Assembly (NCBI RefSeq): GCF_023499255.1
Contig: NZ_CP092183.1
Location: 3,344,501 to 3,408,500, forward strand
Length of the DNA stretch: 64,000 nucleotides
DNA from: Couchioplanes caeruleus
GTDB taxonomy: Bacteria; Actinomycetota; Actinomycetes; Mycobacteriales; Micromonosporaceae
Reading direction: 5' to 3'
Below the pieces are notes generated by a model, which worked only from the letters and a program-made list of their open reading frames with translations, searched no databases and had not been told where the DNA came from. Position 1 is the stretch's first letter; each line of letters opens with the position of its first letter. Of the stretch, positions 38,601 through 48,100 are shown piece after piece. The position numbers and the translations under genes were made by a program.

Positions 38601-41600
38601 CATGACGTTCGTCGCGCAGCAGCGTGCGCACTACGACGACTACGGCCGTACCGATCAGGCGTGGGACCTGGCCGGCGTCAAGCGCACCACCACGTACGAC
38701 CGGGTGTCCGGCGGTGGCGTCACCAAGGTCACCCAGACCACCGTGGCCGACTCGAAGCTGCACACCACGTCGTCGGAGTTCGACCCGGCGTGGGGCGCGC
38801 AGACCGCCGCGGTGGACGAGAACGAGAACCGTACGGACATCACCTTCGACGCCCTCGGGCGCACGGCGGCGGTGTGGCAGCCGGGCCGCAGCCGCTCGGC
38901 CGGCGCGAACGCCGTCTTCACGTACGAGATGCGCACGGACGGCGTGGTCGCCACCCGCACCCAGACGCTCAACGCGGCCGGCAACTACGTCACCAGCTAC
39001 ACGCTCTTCGACTCGCTGCTGCGCAAGCGTCAGACGCAGGCCGACTCGCCGACCGCGAAGTCGCGCATGGTGACGGAGACCCGGTACGACTCGGCCGGCC
39101 GGGCGGTGCTCGAGCTCGGTCCGGTGGTCAACAACAACCCGCCGGGCAAGGACCTGGCCACCGTCGAGGCGGACCTGGTCTACCCGCAGACCCGGACCAC
39201 GTACGACCAGGCCGGCCGGACGGTCGCCCAGATCTTCCAGCCGCGCGGCACCGAGCGCTGGCGCACGACGATGGTCTACGGCGGCGACCGCACCAGCAAG
39301 ATCCCGCCGCAGGGCGGCACGGCCGTGCAGACCGTCACCAACGCCATCGGCAAGACCGTCGCCCTCAAGCAGTACAAGCCCGGCGCCGGCGTCGACAGCG
39401 GTACGGTCACCAGCTACGCCTACAACCGCAAGGGCGAGCTGGTGCTGGTCACCGGCCCGGGCGGCGCCAAGTGGGAGTACAAGCGCGACCTGCGGGGCCG
39501 GCTCGTCCAGACCAAGGACCCGGACAAGGGCACGGTCGACTACACCTTCGACACCGCCGACCGCATGGCCACCGTGACCGACGCGCGCGGCGCCGCGTCC
39601 GCGCTGAAGTACGGGTACGACGGGCTGGGCCGCAAGACCGGCATCTTCGACAAGGCCACCAACGCCAAGCGGGCGACCTGGGCGTACGACACCGCTCCCG
39701 GTGGCAAGGGCAAGGTCGCGTCGACCAGCCGGTGGGTCGGTACGGACGAGTACCGGACGGCGATCCGCGGCTACAACCCCCGCGGGCTGTCCACCGGCAC
39801 CACGACCACGCTGCCGGCGTCCGAGGGCGCGCTGGCCGGTGATTACACCTACATCATCGGTTACAACATCGCGACGGACAGCAGCGTCTCCGGGTACACG
39901 TACGGCGGCCGCGCCGACCTGATGCCGGAGACGATCTTCTACAACTACGACGCGGCCAGCGGGCTGCCGGCCAGTGTGGACAGCGACTACCCGGGCGCCA
40001 ACGCGTACGTGAAATCGACGTCGTACTCCGGGATCGCGCAGCCGACCGGCTTCGTGCTGACCACCGACAAGCGCGGCGCGGTGGAGACCTACCGCGACTA
40101 CGCGTACGACCTGTCCACCGGCCGGCTCGACCACTCGACGACCAGCACCACCTCCAAGGGTGTGCTGTCCCAGCCGCAGTACAGCTACGACGACTCGGGC
40201 AACATCACCCGCATCTCCGATCCGCTCACCGGCCTCGGCGGCAACGCCGACACCCAGTGCCTCGCGCAGGACTATCTCCAGCGCCTGACCGAGGCGTGGA
40301 CGCCGGCCGACGGCGACTGCGACCCGGCCAAGCGCAGCGTGGCGGGCCTCGGCGGCCCGGCCAGGTACTGGCAGTCCTGGACCTACGACGACGCGGGCAA
40401 CCGCAAGACCCAGACCGACCACGGCACGCCGAGCGGCGACGCCCTCACCGAATATCACACCGCCGACGGCAAGAACGCTCTGGCGAGCACCACCGGCGCG
40501 ATGGCCGGCACGTACGACTACGACCCGATCGGCAACCTCCAGCGGCGGCCGACCGGGACCGGCGACCAGACGCTCACCTGGGACGCCGAGGGGCACCTCG
40601 CGTCGATCGCGAGCGGGTCGAGCACCACGACGTTCCTCTACGACGCCGGCGGCACCCGCCTGCTGCGCAAGGATCCGCTGGTCACCACGGTCTACCTGGG
40701 CGATGTCGAGATCCGGCTGACCCGGGCGACCGGCGCGATCGCCGAGACGCGCAGCTACAAGTGGGCCGACCAGACCGTCGCGATGCGCACCAGCACCGGC
40801 GTCACCTGGCTGGCCAACGACCACCAGGGCACCGCGAACATCCTGATCGACGCGGTCACCCAGCGCTCCACGATCCGCTATCAGTCGCCGTTCGGCGGCT
40901 ATCGCGGCAGCGTGCCGCAATGGCCCAGCCAACGCGGCTTCCTCGGGGGGCAGGCCGATCCCACCGGACTGACCCATCTCGGCGCCCGCGAGTACGACCC
41001 GGTCATCGCCCGGTTCGTCTCGGTCGACCCGGTGCTGGACAACGCCGACCCGCAGCAGATGAACGGGTACTCGTACGCCGACAACAACCCGATCTCGTCG
41101 TGCGACCCCGACGGTCAGCGGCCGTACCTCGAGCCCGGAGAGGCCGCCTATCCGCCCGCCAAGGGCGGCGGTGGCGGTGGCGGTGACAGCGGCGACTCCG
41201 AGGGCAGCGACCGCTGGTGGGAGGTCTTCAAGATCCCGCACGATGCGGCGATCGCCGAGCGGGTCCGGCAGATCAAGATCAAGTGGCCGCACGCCCGGGT
41301 CACCGTCACCCAGGCCGACAACTTCATCCGGGAGGGATCGTCCAAGGGCAACAACAAGCCCGGGTACGCCGACCTCATCTGCTGGAACTGTGACAGCGGC
41401 CGGATCTACATCTGGGAGATGAAGCACAAGGGCGGCCAGGCGGAAGCCGAGGGGCCGGCCCAGCTGACCCGCTACGTGAACAAGCTCCAGGCCCAGATCC
41501 AGACGGATCCGAAGTACGCCGCGGACAGCAAGAAACAGGTGGAGAAGGGCCCGCGCTTCGGCGTGGCGATGAACTCCTCCATTCCCAATCCGGCGAAACC

Positions 41601-41967
41601 AGGCTCGACGATCCTGGTGGAGGACGGCGCGGCGGACGGCATCCAGGTCTATTCGTTCGAGGACAACGACAAGGAACCCGCGGCGACACCGACGCCGACC
41701 GCCACGTCCACCCCGACGCCGATAGCGACCGACTACCCGCGCCCCGGCGGGCGGACACCCAGCCCGTCGACGAGCGCCCGGTCGCCGGAGCTGCCCGCGA
41801 ACGACGGAGTCAAGGTGGGCGCGCCCGACGTCGAGACCGTCGTCGCGGTGGTCGCGGTGGTCGCGGTGGTGGCCGTCGTGGTGGTCGCCGCGATCGTGCT
41901 CGCCCCGGTCGCCGTCGCCGCGGTCGCCGTCGTGGCCGGCATCGGGTCGCTGTTCGCATGGGGATAA
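35680..41967 (+). CDS. Secreted RHS-repeat polymorphic toxin with PD-(D/E)xK-like C-terminal domain and hydrophobic tail
   Basis: 2095 residues from an ATG with GGGAG upstream, followed by a signal peptide (IMVASVTLVLGVRAPAYA). An SpvB-like region (GDFTWSYPLRMPP to about residue 310) precedes YD/RHS repeats and the RHS core (about 1748-1815) with LGAREYDPVIARFVSVDPV and YSYADNNPISSCDPDG. After this hallmark boundary comes a variable domain with an Asp at 1898 (PGYADL) and E1913-x-K1915 (WEMKH), a PD-(D/E)xK nuclease pattern. A Thr/Pro linker and a ~35-residue hydrophobic Val/Ala helix end the protein, which is unusual for an RHS toxin. Two small genes follow, as expected for immunity. Nuclease activity is inferred from motifs only. 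Confidence 0.85.
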   Translation: MRMAPARRTLVCIMVASVTLVLGVRAPAYADPGYDHPAPQDAKPVPMTKVPARAAVMPNTKMLTGAVPAAAWPTGAAEVAATGTPAKAGALPVKVASTASTTLRVEFLDRAASDRAGVPGVLMRVGASPGATTRAAAAAGTRVPLSIDYRGFRNLYGGDWASRLRAVALPECALTTPSAAACAGKPLAGSNDYRAGVLTTTASLAASGTSLVALVGGESGPAGDFGATDVAPSSTWQAGGSTGDFTWSYPLRMPPALGGQAPKVSFNYSSQSIDGRTSATNNQPSWLGEGFEYSPGYVERKYKSCLDDMGGNANNSKKTGDFCQSDGSSVVLSLGGSTNELIYNATDKYWHPKKDDGTKVELATDTSFANGDGDGEYWKATTSDGVQYWFGRNRLPGWSANKAETKSVWTVPVAGNNPDETCHKDAFVDSFCDEGWRWNLDYVVDPHQNTLSYWYAPEDNWYGRNNDATKRSKYTRGGVLSRIDYGTRTTDLFGTAPMQVLFEPGDRCSKTTDCDIDNKDNWKNWLDTPLDKRCKENTDCKDNFSPTFWSTKRLAKVSTQVWGGSDYRKVDSWTLRASWTEPLDGNHAGLWLAGITHTGHVGGTITLPETVLTGTKMNNRVDSDSDDIYAYAWPRLTAIRSESGGQTSVFYTDPQCVADTLEPDKDHLDTNQLLCYPVKWTPDGFENPITDYFHKYVLRAVTETDLTGGSPPVKSRYEYLGKPAWHYDEYNGLVKKSRLTWGQWRGYEGVRVLHGEAGEQTRTETSYFRGMDGDKTTGGRRDISLPAIDTSPTAADSDAFAGMVREERTYDNDKVISASVSTPWQSAATATRTVDNVATEARFVNVAATRSRTLRPADDSWRRTTKTMKYDDRGMLVQTDDGGDDAVVGSDTVPGDETCVKTTYARNSTLWIMDRPSKVETYARPCAVAPKTADDVIGITRNFFDNSLTAGAAPGTYGDVTRVESLATWSSPTSMTFVAQQRAHYDDYGRTDQAWDLAGVKRTTTYDRVSGGGVTKVTQTTVADSKLHTTSSEFDPAWGAQTAAVDENENRTDITFDALGRTAAVWQPGRSRSAGANAVFTYEMRTDGVVATRTQTLNAAGNYVTSYTLFDSLLRKRQTQADSPTAKSRMVTETRYDSAGRAVLELGPVVNNNPPGKDLATVEADLVYPQTRTTYDQAGRTVAQIFQPRGTERWRTTMVYGGDRTSKIPPQGGTAVQTVTNAIGKTVALKQYKPGAGVDSGTVTSYAYNRKGELVLVTGPGGAKWEYKRDLRGRLVQTKDPDKGTVDYTFDTADRMATVTDARGAASALKYGYDGLGRKTGIFDKATNAKRATWAYDTAPGGKGKVASTSRWVGTDEYRTAIRGYNPRGLSTGTTTTLPASEGALAGDYTYIIGYNIATDSSVSGYTYGGRADLMPETIFYNYDAASGLPASVDSDYPGANAYVKSTSYSGIAQPTGFVLTTDKRGAVETYRDYAYDLSTGRLDHSTTSTTSKGVLSQPQYSYDDSGNITRISDPLTGLGGNADTQCLAQDYLQRLTEAWTPADGDCDPAKRSVAGLGGPARYWQSWTYDDAGNRKTQTDHGTPSGDALTEYHTADGKNALASTTGAMAGTYDYDPIGNLQRRPTGTGDQTLTWDAEGHLASIASGSSTTTFLYDAGGTRLLRKDPLVTTVYLGDVEIRLTRATGAIAETRSYKWADQTVAMRTSTGVTWLANDHQGTANILIDAVTQRSTIRYQSPFGGYRGSVPQWPSQRGFLGGQADPTGLTHLGAREYDPVIARFVSVDPVLDNADPQQMNGYSYADNNPISSCDPDGQRPYLEPGEAAYPPAKGGGGGGGDSGDSEGSDRWWEVFKIPHDAAIAERVRQIKIKWPHARVTVTQADNFIREGSSKGNNKPGYADLICWNCDSGRIYIWEMKHKGGQAEAEGPAQLTRYVNKLQAQIQTDPKYAADSKKQVEKGPRFGVAMNSSIPNPAKPGSTILVEDGAADGIQVYSFEDNDKEPAATPTPTATSTPTPIATDYPRPGGRTPSPSTSARSPELPANDGVKVGAPDVETVVAVVAVVAVVAVVVVAAIVLAPVAVAAVAVVAGIGSLFAWG
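41842..41868 (+). repeat. Three tandem copies of GTCGCGGTG
   Basis: Three perfect 9-base copies inside the C-terminal hydrophobic helix of the RHS protein, encoding a Val-Ala-Val run. Repeat number could change by slippage and would change helix length without shifting frame. Probably low-complexity coding sequence rather than a regulatory element. Confidence 0.6.
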
Positions 41968-42004
41968 TGGCACTCCCACGAGTGGAAGGGGCCGGAGGCG
42001 ACCG

Positions 42005-42922
42005 ATGGCATGGCAGATGCAACTCCAGCTGACGGTGGAGCGGCCGGCGGACGACGCGGCGGCGGCACGGATGCTGCGGGCCTGGTTCACCGGCGCCTTC
42101 GAGGCGATGGGCGGCAAACTGCGCGCCGCGGTGCTCGCCGCCGAGCCGATGTCCGACTACAACCTGAAGGGCCGGCCCGCCGACGAGCCGTACGGCAACC
42201 CGGGCGAGGTGTGGAGCGCGATCCACACCTCGGCCCGCGGGGCCCGCGGCGTCGTACGGACGAAGTCGAAGGCGTTCTCCACCAAGGCGTGGAAGGCGTT
42301 CCTCGACGGGCTGTCGGCCCCGCCGTTCGGCGCCGAGCTGACCGCGATCACCCTCGACCACGCCGGGTTCCCCAACGCCTTCCCGGCGCTGGGCATCGGT
42401 CTGCGGACCAACGACGACGATCCCGGCTGGTGGTTCCTCAGCGTGCGCTTCGGGCCCGAGCTGCTCGACGATCCGGAGTTCCAGAAGTCGACGCTCACCT
42501 TCGTCCGGTCCTTCGCCGACGACTGGAACCCCGCGTACGGCGAGATCTCGTACGACCGGGGGAGCGGCCGCACGGCGTACGAGTCGGTGTTCCGCGGCCA
42601 GCCCGACCAGACCTCGCGCACCAGCCGGCAGACGCTGCGCGGGTACGCGTGGCTGACGATCTGCCCGCAGGAGATCGGCGACCGCCTCGGCGGGCTCGCG
42701 GCGCTGCGGGCGAGCGGCGCGTTCGCCCAGGTGGAAGCGCTGCGCAACGGTGGCTACTGGCTGCTGGCCACCGACGACTGGCGTGACTTCGGCCAGCCCG
42801 CCGCCGAGCGGATGTTCCCGGTGCTCGCATCCGCCCTGCGCCCGGGCGAGCCGCTGCCCGACGCGCCGGACGACCCGCCCTACTACGTGTCGCGTCGCGA
42901 CGCGGCCGAGGCGCAGGGCTGA
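42005..42922 (+). CDS. Candidate immunity protein for the RHS toxin
   Basis: 305 cytoplasmic-looking residues without signal peptide or membrane helix, starting 37 bases after the RHS gene with a GGAGG site. Rich in aromatic residues (WWFLSVRFGPELL, LRGYAWLTICPQEIGDRLGG), it gives the general impression of large immunity proteins such as the DUF3396-like class, but I cannot assign a family with confidence. Position and strand immediately downstream of a toxin C-terminus are the main argument. Confidence 0.55.
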   Translation: MAWQMQLQLTVERPADDAAAARMLRAWFTGAFEAMGGKLRAAVLAAEPMSDYNLKGRPADEPYGNPGEVWSAIHTSARGARGVVRTKSKAFSTKAWKAFLDGLSAPPFGAELTAITLDHAGFPNAFPALGIGLRTNDDDPGWWFLSVRFGPELLDDPEFQKSTLTFVRSFADDWNPAYGEISYDRGSGRTAYESVFRGQPDQTSRTSRQTLRGYAWLTICPQEIGDRLGGLAALRASGAFAQVEALRNGGYWLLATDDWRDFGQPAAERMFPVLASALRPGEPLPDAPDDPPYYVSRRDAAEAQG

Positions 42923-42926
42923 ACGC

Positions 42927-43361
42927 ATGGGTTACACCGGCCGCATCCTGGTCGCGCGCACCGGCCCCTTCCCCGGCGCCCTGTTCGAGCAGGAGAGGGC
43001 CGGCGGCTGGCGCTGGATCCAGCTCGACGGGGACGTTCCGGGCGCCCTCGGCGAGCTCGTCGAGGCCACCGGCACGCCGGCGATCTCGGCGTTCGTGCTG
43101 GACAGCGACGTCGCCGACGTGCAGGCGCTGACCCCGCACGGGCAGCGCTGGCGTACGTACCTGAACCCGGACGTCGCCAACCGCTTCGGCGCGCCGCCGC
43201 TGAGCATGACTCCCGACGAGGTCCTGCGTGCGGCGATCTCCTGGGCGGCCGAAGCCGGGCTGACCGCCGACGCCGTCGCCGTCCGCGAGGCGCTCGAGGC
43301 GCATCACGTCGAGGCCGAGGAAGCCTTCGAGGACCTGATAACCGCCCTCGGCGTCGTCTGA
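42927..43361 (+). CDS. Small acidic hypothetical protein, possible second immunity or accessory gene
   Basis: 144 residues starting MGYTGRILVARTGPF, four bases after the previous stop, so co-translated with it. The N-terminal half is beta-rich with conserved-looking tryptophans; the C-terminal half is helical and acidic (EALEAHHVEAEEAFEDLITAL). I do not recognise the family. The context (toxin, candidate immunity, this gene) suggests an accessory role in toxin protection. Confidence 0.6.
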   Translation: MGYTGRILVARTGPFPGALFEQERAGGWRWIQLDGDVPGALGELVEATGTPAISAFVLDSDVADVQALTPHGQRWRTYLNPDVANRFGAPPLSMTPDEVLRAAISWAAEAGLTADAVAVREALEAHHVEAEEAFEDLITALGVV

Positions 43362-43463
43362 CGCCGTCGGTGGGCAGCCCTCCGGGGGAGGGCCGCAATG
43401 GGGCGGGTCGAGGACGTCGTGGCGCCCATTCCGGAGAGCGGCTTGTCACTAGGCTCGCCGGTC

Positions 43464-44021
43464 ATGGGAATCCTCACCTTCAGCCTCAACCTCACCCTGG
43501 ACGGTTGCGTCGACCACCAGGAGGGGATCGCCGACGACGAGACGCACGCCTCGTTCACCCGTCTCATGGACGAGCACGGGGCAATGCTGTGGGGCCGCGT
43601 CACGTACGAAATGATGGAGGCCTTCTGGCCGGCCGTCGCCCACGGCGATGTGGAGGCGCCGCCGGCCCTCCGCGAGTGGGCGGTCAAGCTGGAGGCCAAA
43701 CCCAAGTACGTGGTGTCGTCGACGCGCGACGACTTCCCGTGGGCCAACAGCCACCACATCGCCGGTGATCTGCGCGAGGGTGTGCAGAAGCTGAAGGACG
43801 CGACCCCGGCCGGGGTCCTCCTCGGCAGCGGCAAGCTCGCGACCGAACTCGACCGGCTGGACCTGATCGACGAGTACAGGATGCTCGTCCACCCCAGGAT
43901 CGCCGGCCACGGCCCGACGCTGTACCAGGGCGGACTGCCCGCCACGCGCCGGCTCGAGCTGCTCTCGGCGGAGCCGCTGCGTAACGGCGTGGTGGCCATG
44001 CACTACCGCCGCGCGCGCTGA
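43464..44021 (+). CDS. Dihydrofolate reductase-family (RibD C-terminal-like) protein
   Basis: 185 residues of the RibD_C/DHFR-like fold common in actinobacteria. Recognisable are the N-terminal strand TFSLNLTLDGCVDH, the MLWGRVTYEMMEAFWP segment and the nucleotide-binding region GVLLGSGKLATELDRLDLIDE with VHPRIAGHGPTL. Such proteins bind NADPH and are predicted oxidoreductases of unknown substrate. The ATG at 43464 was chosen to match the family N-terminus; the frame extends 22 codons upstream without similarity. It lies about 100 bases after the putative immunity pair. Confidence 0.8.
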   Translation: MGILTFSLNLTLDGCVDHQEGIADDETHASFTRLMDEHGAMLWGRVTYEMMEAFWPAVAHGDVEAPPALREWAVKLEAKPKYVVSSTRDDFPWANSHHIAGDLREGVQKLKDATPAGVLLGSGKLATELDRLDLIDEYRMLVHPRIAGHGPTLYQGGLPATRRLELLSAEPLRNGVVAMHYRRAR

Positions 44022-44100
44022 ACCACACGAGTCCACCGCGCCGGCGGCGCGCCATCCTCTGCGCACTCGCCGCGCCGCCGTCGGCCGAGCGTGCTCGCGC

Positions 44101-44253
44101 TGGCACGAACCGGCCGGGCGGCTCCTGGGCCGGCTCGCCGAGGGCAGGGTGACCGGGCCCCGGATCACCGGCCTGCCGCTCGCCGGCGCGGCCGGGGCGC
44201 TGTCGCTGCTGGGGAACGGCGAGAACATCGGCAAGGTCGTCCTCATCGCCTGA
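44101..44253 (+). pseudogene. C-terminal remnant of a zinc-type (quinone-oxidoreductase-like) dehydrogenase
   Basis: A 50-codon stretch ending GNGENIGKVVLIA and a stop, with GRLLGRLAEGRVTGPRITG before it. This is the pattern of the last helix and strand of medium-chain zinc/quinone oxidoreductases. Upstream in the same frame the similarity ends abruptly and there is no start codon with ribosome binding site. It abuts and slightly overlaps the end of a rhamnosidase remnant on the other strand, marking a rearrangement junction. Confidence 0.55.
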
Positions 44254-44939
44254 TCGCGGCGCTGAAGGTGTGATGCCCCGACGGGACCGTGAAAGTGGCG
44301 TTGGCGCCGTTCATGCCGATGAACGTCGCTCCCGGCGGCCGGGTGACATCGCCGCGACGGTCCGCGGGCACGTGGACCGTGGCGATCGCCCCGGCGGGGA
44401 TGGCGACCTCGAGAACAAAGCTTTTCGGCGTACGCCTCCAGCTTGAAAAGATTGTGCCCCGGGGGGAATCGACGTGGGCCGAGGCGTGCCGCAGATCGCC
44501 GACCGGGGTGGGTCTGACGGTGATCCGGGCGTAGCCGGGAGCGGCCGGCTCGATGCCCGCGACGCTCTGGTGGAGCCAGTCGTCGACGGTGCCGAGGAAG
44601 GCGTGGTCGTGCGAGCGTGAACCGGCGTCCCACTCCTCCCACATGGTGGTGGCACCGAGGAAGGACTGGGCGGAGGTGACGCGTCCGCTGTCCCAGACGT
44701 CGGCGTGCCCGTCCGCGGTCGTCGAGACCTCGAGCCGGTACCCGGTCTGCGCGCCCGGCGCCGCCACGATCCACCCGAGCAGCGGCCGGGCGGCGTCCAC
44801 GCCCAGCGGATCGGCCCGGTGCTCGACGGTCGGCCCACCGACCCGCACCGCCGGGCCGGCTACGGCCGCTCCGGCCGGGGGTGCTGTCGGAGACCGCGAG
44901 GGAGAGCACGAGCAGGACCGCAGAAATGAATCGTTTCAT
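44243..44939 (-). pseudogene. Alpha-L-rhamnosidase remnant: frameshifted and internally deleted
   Basis: The leftward gene begins with a signal peptide (MKRFISAVLLVLSLAVSDS) at 44939. At a run of five Gs on the top strand (44877-44881) the frame slips; reading the next frame continues with RVGGPTVEHRADPLGVDAARP and DVWDSGRVTSAQS, the N-terminal bacterial rhamnosidase domain. This is joined directly to TTMWEEWDAG, SHDHAFLGTVDDWLHQSVAG and DSPRGTIFSSWRR, which belong to the end of the catalytic barrel and the C-terminal beta domain. Full-length family members are about 900-1000 residues, so most of the GH78 catalytic barrel is gone. It is a dead gene, bordering the toxin island on one side and the contractile-system locus on the other. 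Confidence 0.75.
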
Positions 44940-45117
44940 TGACGCCTCCAGCGGCAAACATATGGCCCTCCGTCGATGTGGTCAACGCGATGCATCCGAG
45001 CGGGCGCAACGGGGGCGGGAACAGCCGGCGCTGATTCGGCGCGGATGTCCGACAGTTGAGTCCCGGTGCGGCGGCACGTGGCAGTTCAATGGTGTCAGCG
45101 CGAGAGATCGGACAGCC

Positions 45118-48100
45118 GTGACCAGTGACGGAACGGATTCAGCTCAACAGGATCGCGCGCTCACGTTCCCGGTCCGGCTGCGTGGTGCCAGTCCGGCCGA
45201 GATTCTCGCCGGCGACGCCTGGGAGGACGCGGCGCATGCGGCGCTGAGCCGGGCCTTCGCCGCGGCGCGCCGATCCTTGCCGGCCGGTGAGGCCGTCGGC
45301 GGTGGGGTGGTGCTGCACCCGCCCGAGGTGGCCGGTCCGGACCTGTTGCCGCATCAGGTGGCCGCGCTGCGCGCCCTGCTCGAGCGGGCGATCCGCCGGG
45401 CAGCCCGGCAGCAGCGCCTGCCGATCGCCGCCGTGGCCGAGCCGCCGGCTGCCCGCAAGCCGGCCCGGGGCGGGCATATGCCGGCGAAGGTGGCGAAGCG
45501 GGAGGACGTCGGCGCGCCCTACCGGATCCGGCAGAAGGTCGTCTTCCGGCTCACCGTCCGCCGGTTCTTCGAGATCCGCAAGCGGTTCGGCCGCAGCGAC
45601 GGCGGCGCCACCGATCCGGTGGACCCGATGGAGCTGTACTTCGCGCAGTTGGACGAGACGGTGACGGCCGTCGCCTGGCTGGTCGAGGCTCGGCGCAAGT
45701 ACGAGTTCCCGTTGCTCAGCCATGATGTCACCGCGGCGTACGGGGCGACCCGCAAACCGGGGGAGTACGTCTGGTCGATCAGCGGCTGGGGACAACTGCG
45801 CAAGGCGTTCGCCGAGGCTGACAAGGACGGGAAGATCGCCGCGGCGATACCCGACTTCAGCCGCAGCGGGTTCGTCGAGGCGGCCCCGGGCGGCGCCGGG
45901 ACGGTCGTGCTCCCCGGCGGCTGGGTGATCTTCGTTGCGATGGTGCTGCCGACCATGGCGCTCGGCGACGTGGTCGAGCTGAAACCGGACCGCACCGTCG
46001 AGGTGCCGGTGAGCGAGGCCGGCCCGCTGGTCACCCAGCAGGCCTTCGCCGCGGTGACCGGCGCGGACTGGGCCGCGACCGTACGGGCGTTGCCGGACTA
46101 CAAGATCCCGGTGGCCGTCACGCCGTTCACGGTCAGGCGCCAGGTCCACGAGCGTGCGCTGGTCGCTCTGCTCAGGGCGTACCGGAAGACTCCGCTGGGT
46201 CTGGTCGTGCCGTTGAGCGACCGGATCCCGGAGGAGCTCGGGCCCACGCTCGGGCCGTTCGTCGCGGCACTGGCCGACCCGGCCGCCCCGGCGGCGGCCC
46301 GCAAGGGCCCGGTCAACGGTTCCTGGCCGGCGCGTAGCGTGGGCGTGCACCTCAGTCCCGAGCTGGCCGCCGATCTGCGGATGCGGGTGCTGCGCCAGGC
46401 GAACGCGGCCTTCATCGACGCGCAGGCCACCGAGCTGCGGCGCATCCTGCGGCTGGAGAACGGGTTCTGGTCGGCCGACCGCAAGGAGGCCTTCCGGGCG
46501 TACATCATCGGGTGGGACCGCGGGCGGCGGGATCCGGCGCTGTTCGTGCTCGTGCTCGACGAACTGCGGGACCGCGGCGATCTGGACGCCTTCTTCACGG
46601 CGGTGGGCGAGATGTGGTCCACCGACACCTACCTCAAGCGGCTCATCGTGCGGCTGGTCGTGGGCTCCCCGTATGCCGACGACCCCCGGATGGGTGCGGT
46701 GGTGGCGGGCATCGAGGCGCTCGTCCACAGCGGTGAGCGTGGTAAGTACGACGTGGACAAGCAGGAGATCTGGCTGCTCGGCGACTCGGACAAGATCGTC
46801 CGGGCCGCCGGGGACAGTGCCGACGACGCGGCCGGTGTGGTCGCCGTGGTCGATCCGTACTACTCGGAGGCGTCGCGGGTCCACCAGCCCAAGCCCGAGA
46901 TCCTGGAGAAGCTCAAGGAGCCCACCCGCAAGAAGGTGAGCGAGCTCATCGGGCGGATGGTCTGCAATCCGGGCGAGCGGATGACCCGCGAGGAATTGCT
47001 GCAGAAGGCCATGCAGGAGGCCGCCAAGGAGATGGCGCCGCTGGAGGAGAAGGACCTGGTCAAGGTCACCCTCCGCAGGACGGTGCGGGTGCTGAGGCTG
47101 GAACGGCGTACCGAGGGCGGGGTGCCCGAGGTCTATGTCCACTACCAGCCGGTGCAGAAGATCGGCGACAACCCGTGGGTGCCGGCCGGCGAGGTGATCA
47201 TCGGTTCGCCGACCGCGTTCGAGGCTTATCTGACCTACTACCACGTGCAGCACCTGGAAGAGGCGCTGACCATCTTCCTGCTCGCCGAGACGGTGATCCT
47301 CGGCGGGGTGCTGATCATCGAGTTGGGCATCGCGACGGGGGTGCAGCTGTTCTTCTTCGTCAGCGTGCAACTGGCGATCTACCGCTTCACGACCGACGCC
47401 GAGGACCGCACGCTGCAGGGGTACCTCACCGCCGCGCTCAAGGGAGAGCTGGACGCGGTCGGGTTCAAGGGCCTGTCGCTCGCCGTCAAGCAGGTGGTCG
47501 GCTTCGGGGCCGGTTTCCTGGTGACCCGGGAACTGGTCTCCGAGGTGGCGACCAAGTGGATCGTCTTCGCCTTCCGCGGCGGGCTGACCGCGGCCGGCAT
47601 CGGTGCCATGGAGGTCACCTACCAGTTCGCCGACGACCTGCTGCACTACTCGCACTGCTCCGGCTGGTCCAGCCCGGGCACCTACTGGACGCGGTTCAAG
47701 CACGGTTTCGTGGCCGGGCTGGTGATGGAGTTCGCGGTGGTCCCGCTGCTCTCCCCGGCGCTGCGGCCCGCCCTGGAGAAGGCGTCCACGGCGCTGGAGG
47801 CGGCCGGCGCGTTGCGCAGCTCCGGCTTGTCCTACGGCGAGACCATCGCCGCGTTGCTCAAGGGCTCCCGCGAGGTCGAGGCGGCGATCGCCCGGACGGT
47901 CGAGCACGACTCGGGTGCCGTCATCGCCAAGGGATTCCGCGCGAAGCTCACCGAGATCCTCGACGCTGTCGGCCGTGAATACCGGTCCCGTGCGTACCAG
48001 TCCCTGCTGGAGCTGTACGGCCCGGAGCTGACCGGCGCCGCCGCCGAAGGACTGGAACGACTGCTCCGGACGGCGGGGCAGCGGCAGATAGACGGGCTGC

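Noticed and set aside
41842..41868. Regulatory or recombination repeat
   Set aside because: Three 9-base repeats are in frame and encode a Val/Ala helix; simple coding low complexity is sufficient.
35506..42117. 2203-codon open frame antisense to the RHS gene
   Set aside because: Same antisense artefact; the sense strand has signal peptide, RHS repeats and core, while the antisense product is low-complexity.
44881..45117. Upstream extension of the AHH-nuclease gene
   Set aside because: It would overlap the signal-peptide end of the rhamnosidase remnant and shows no protein-like character; the GTG at 45118 fits better.
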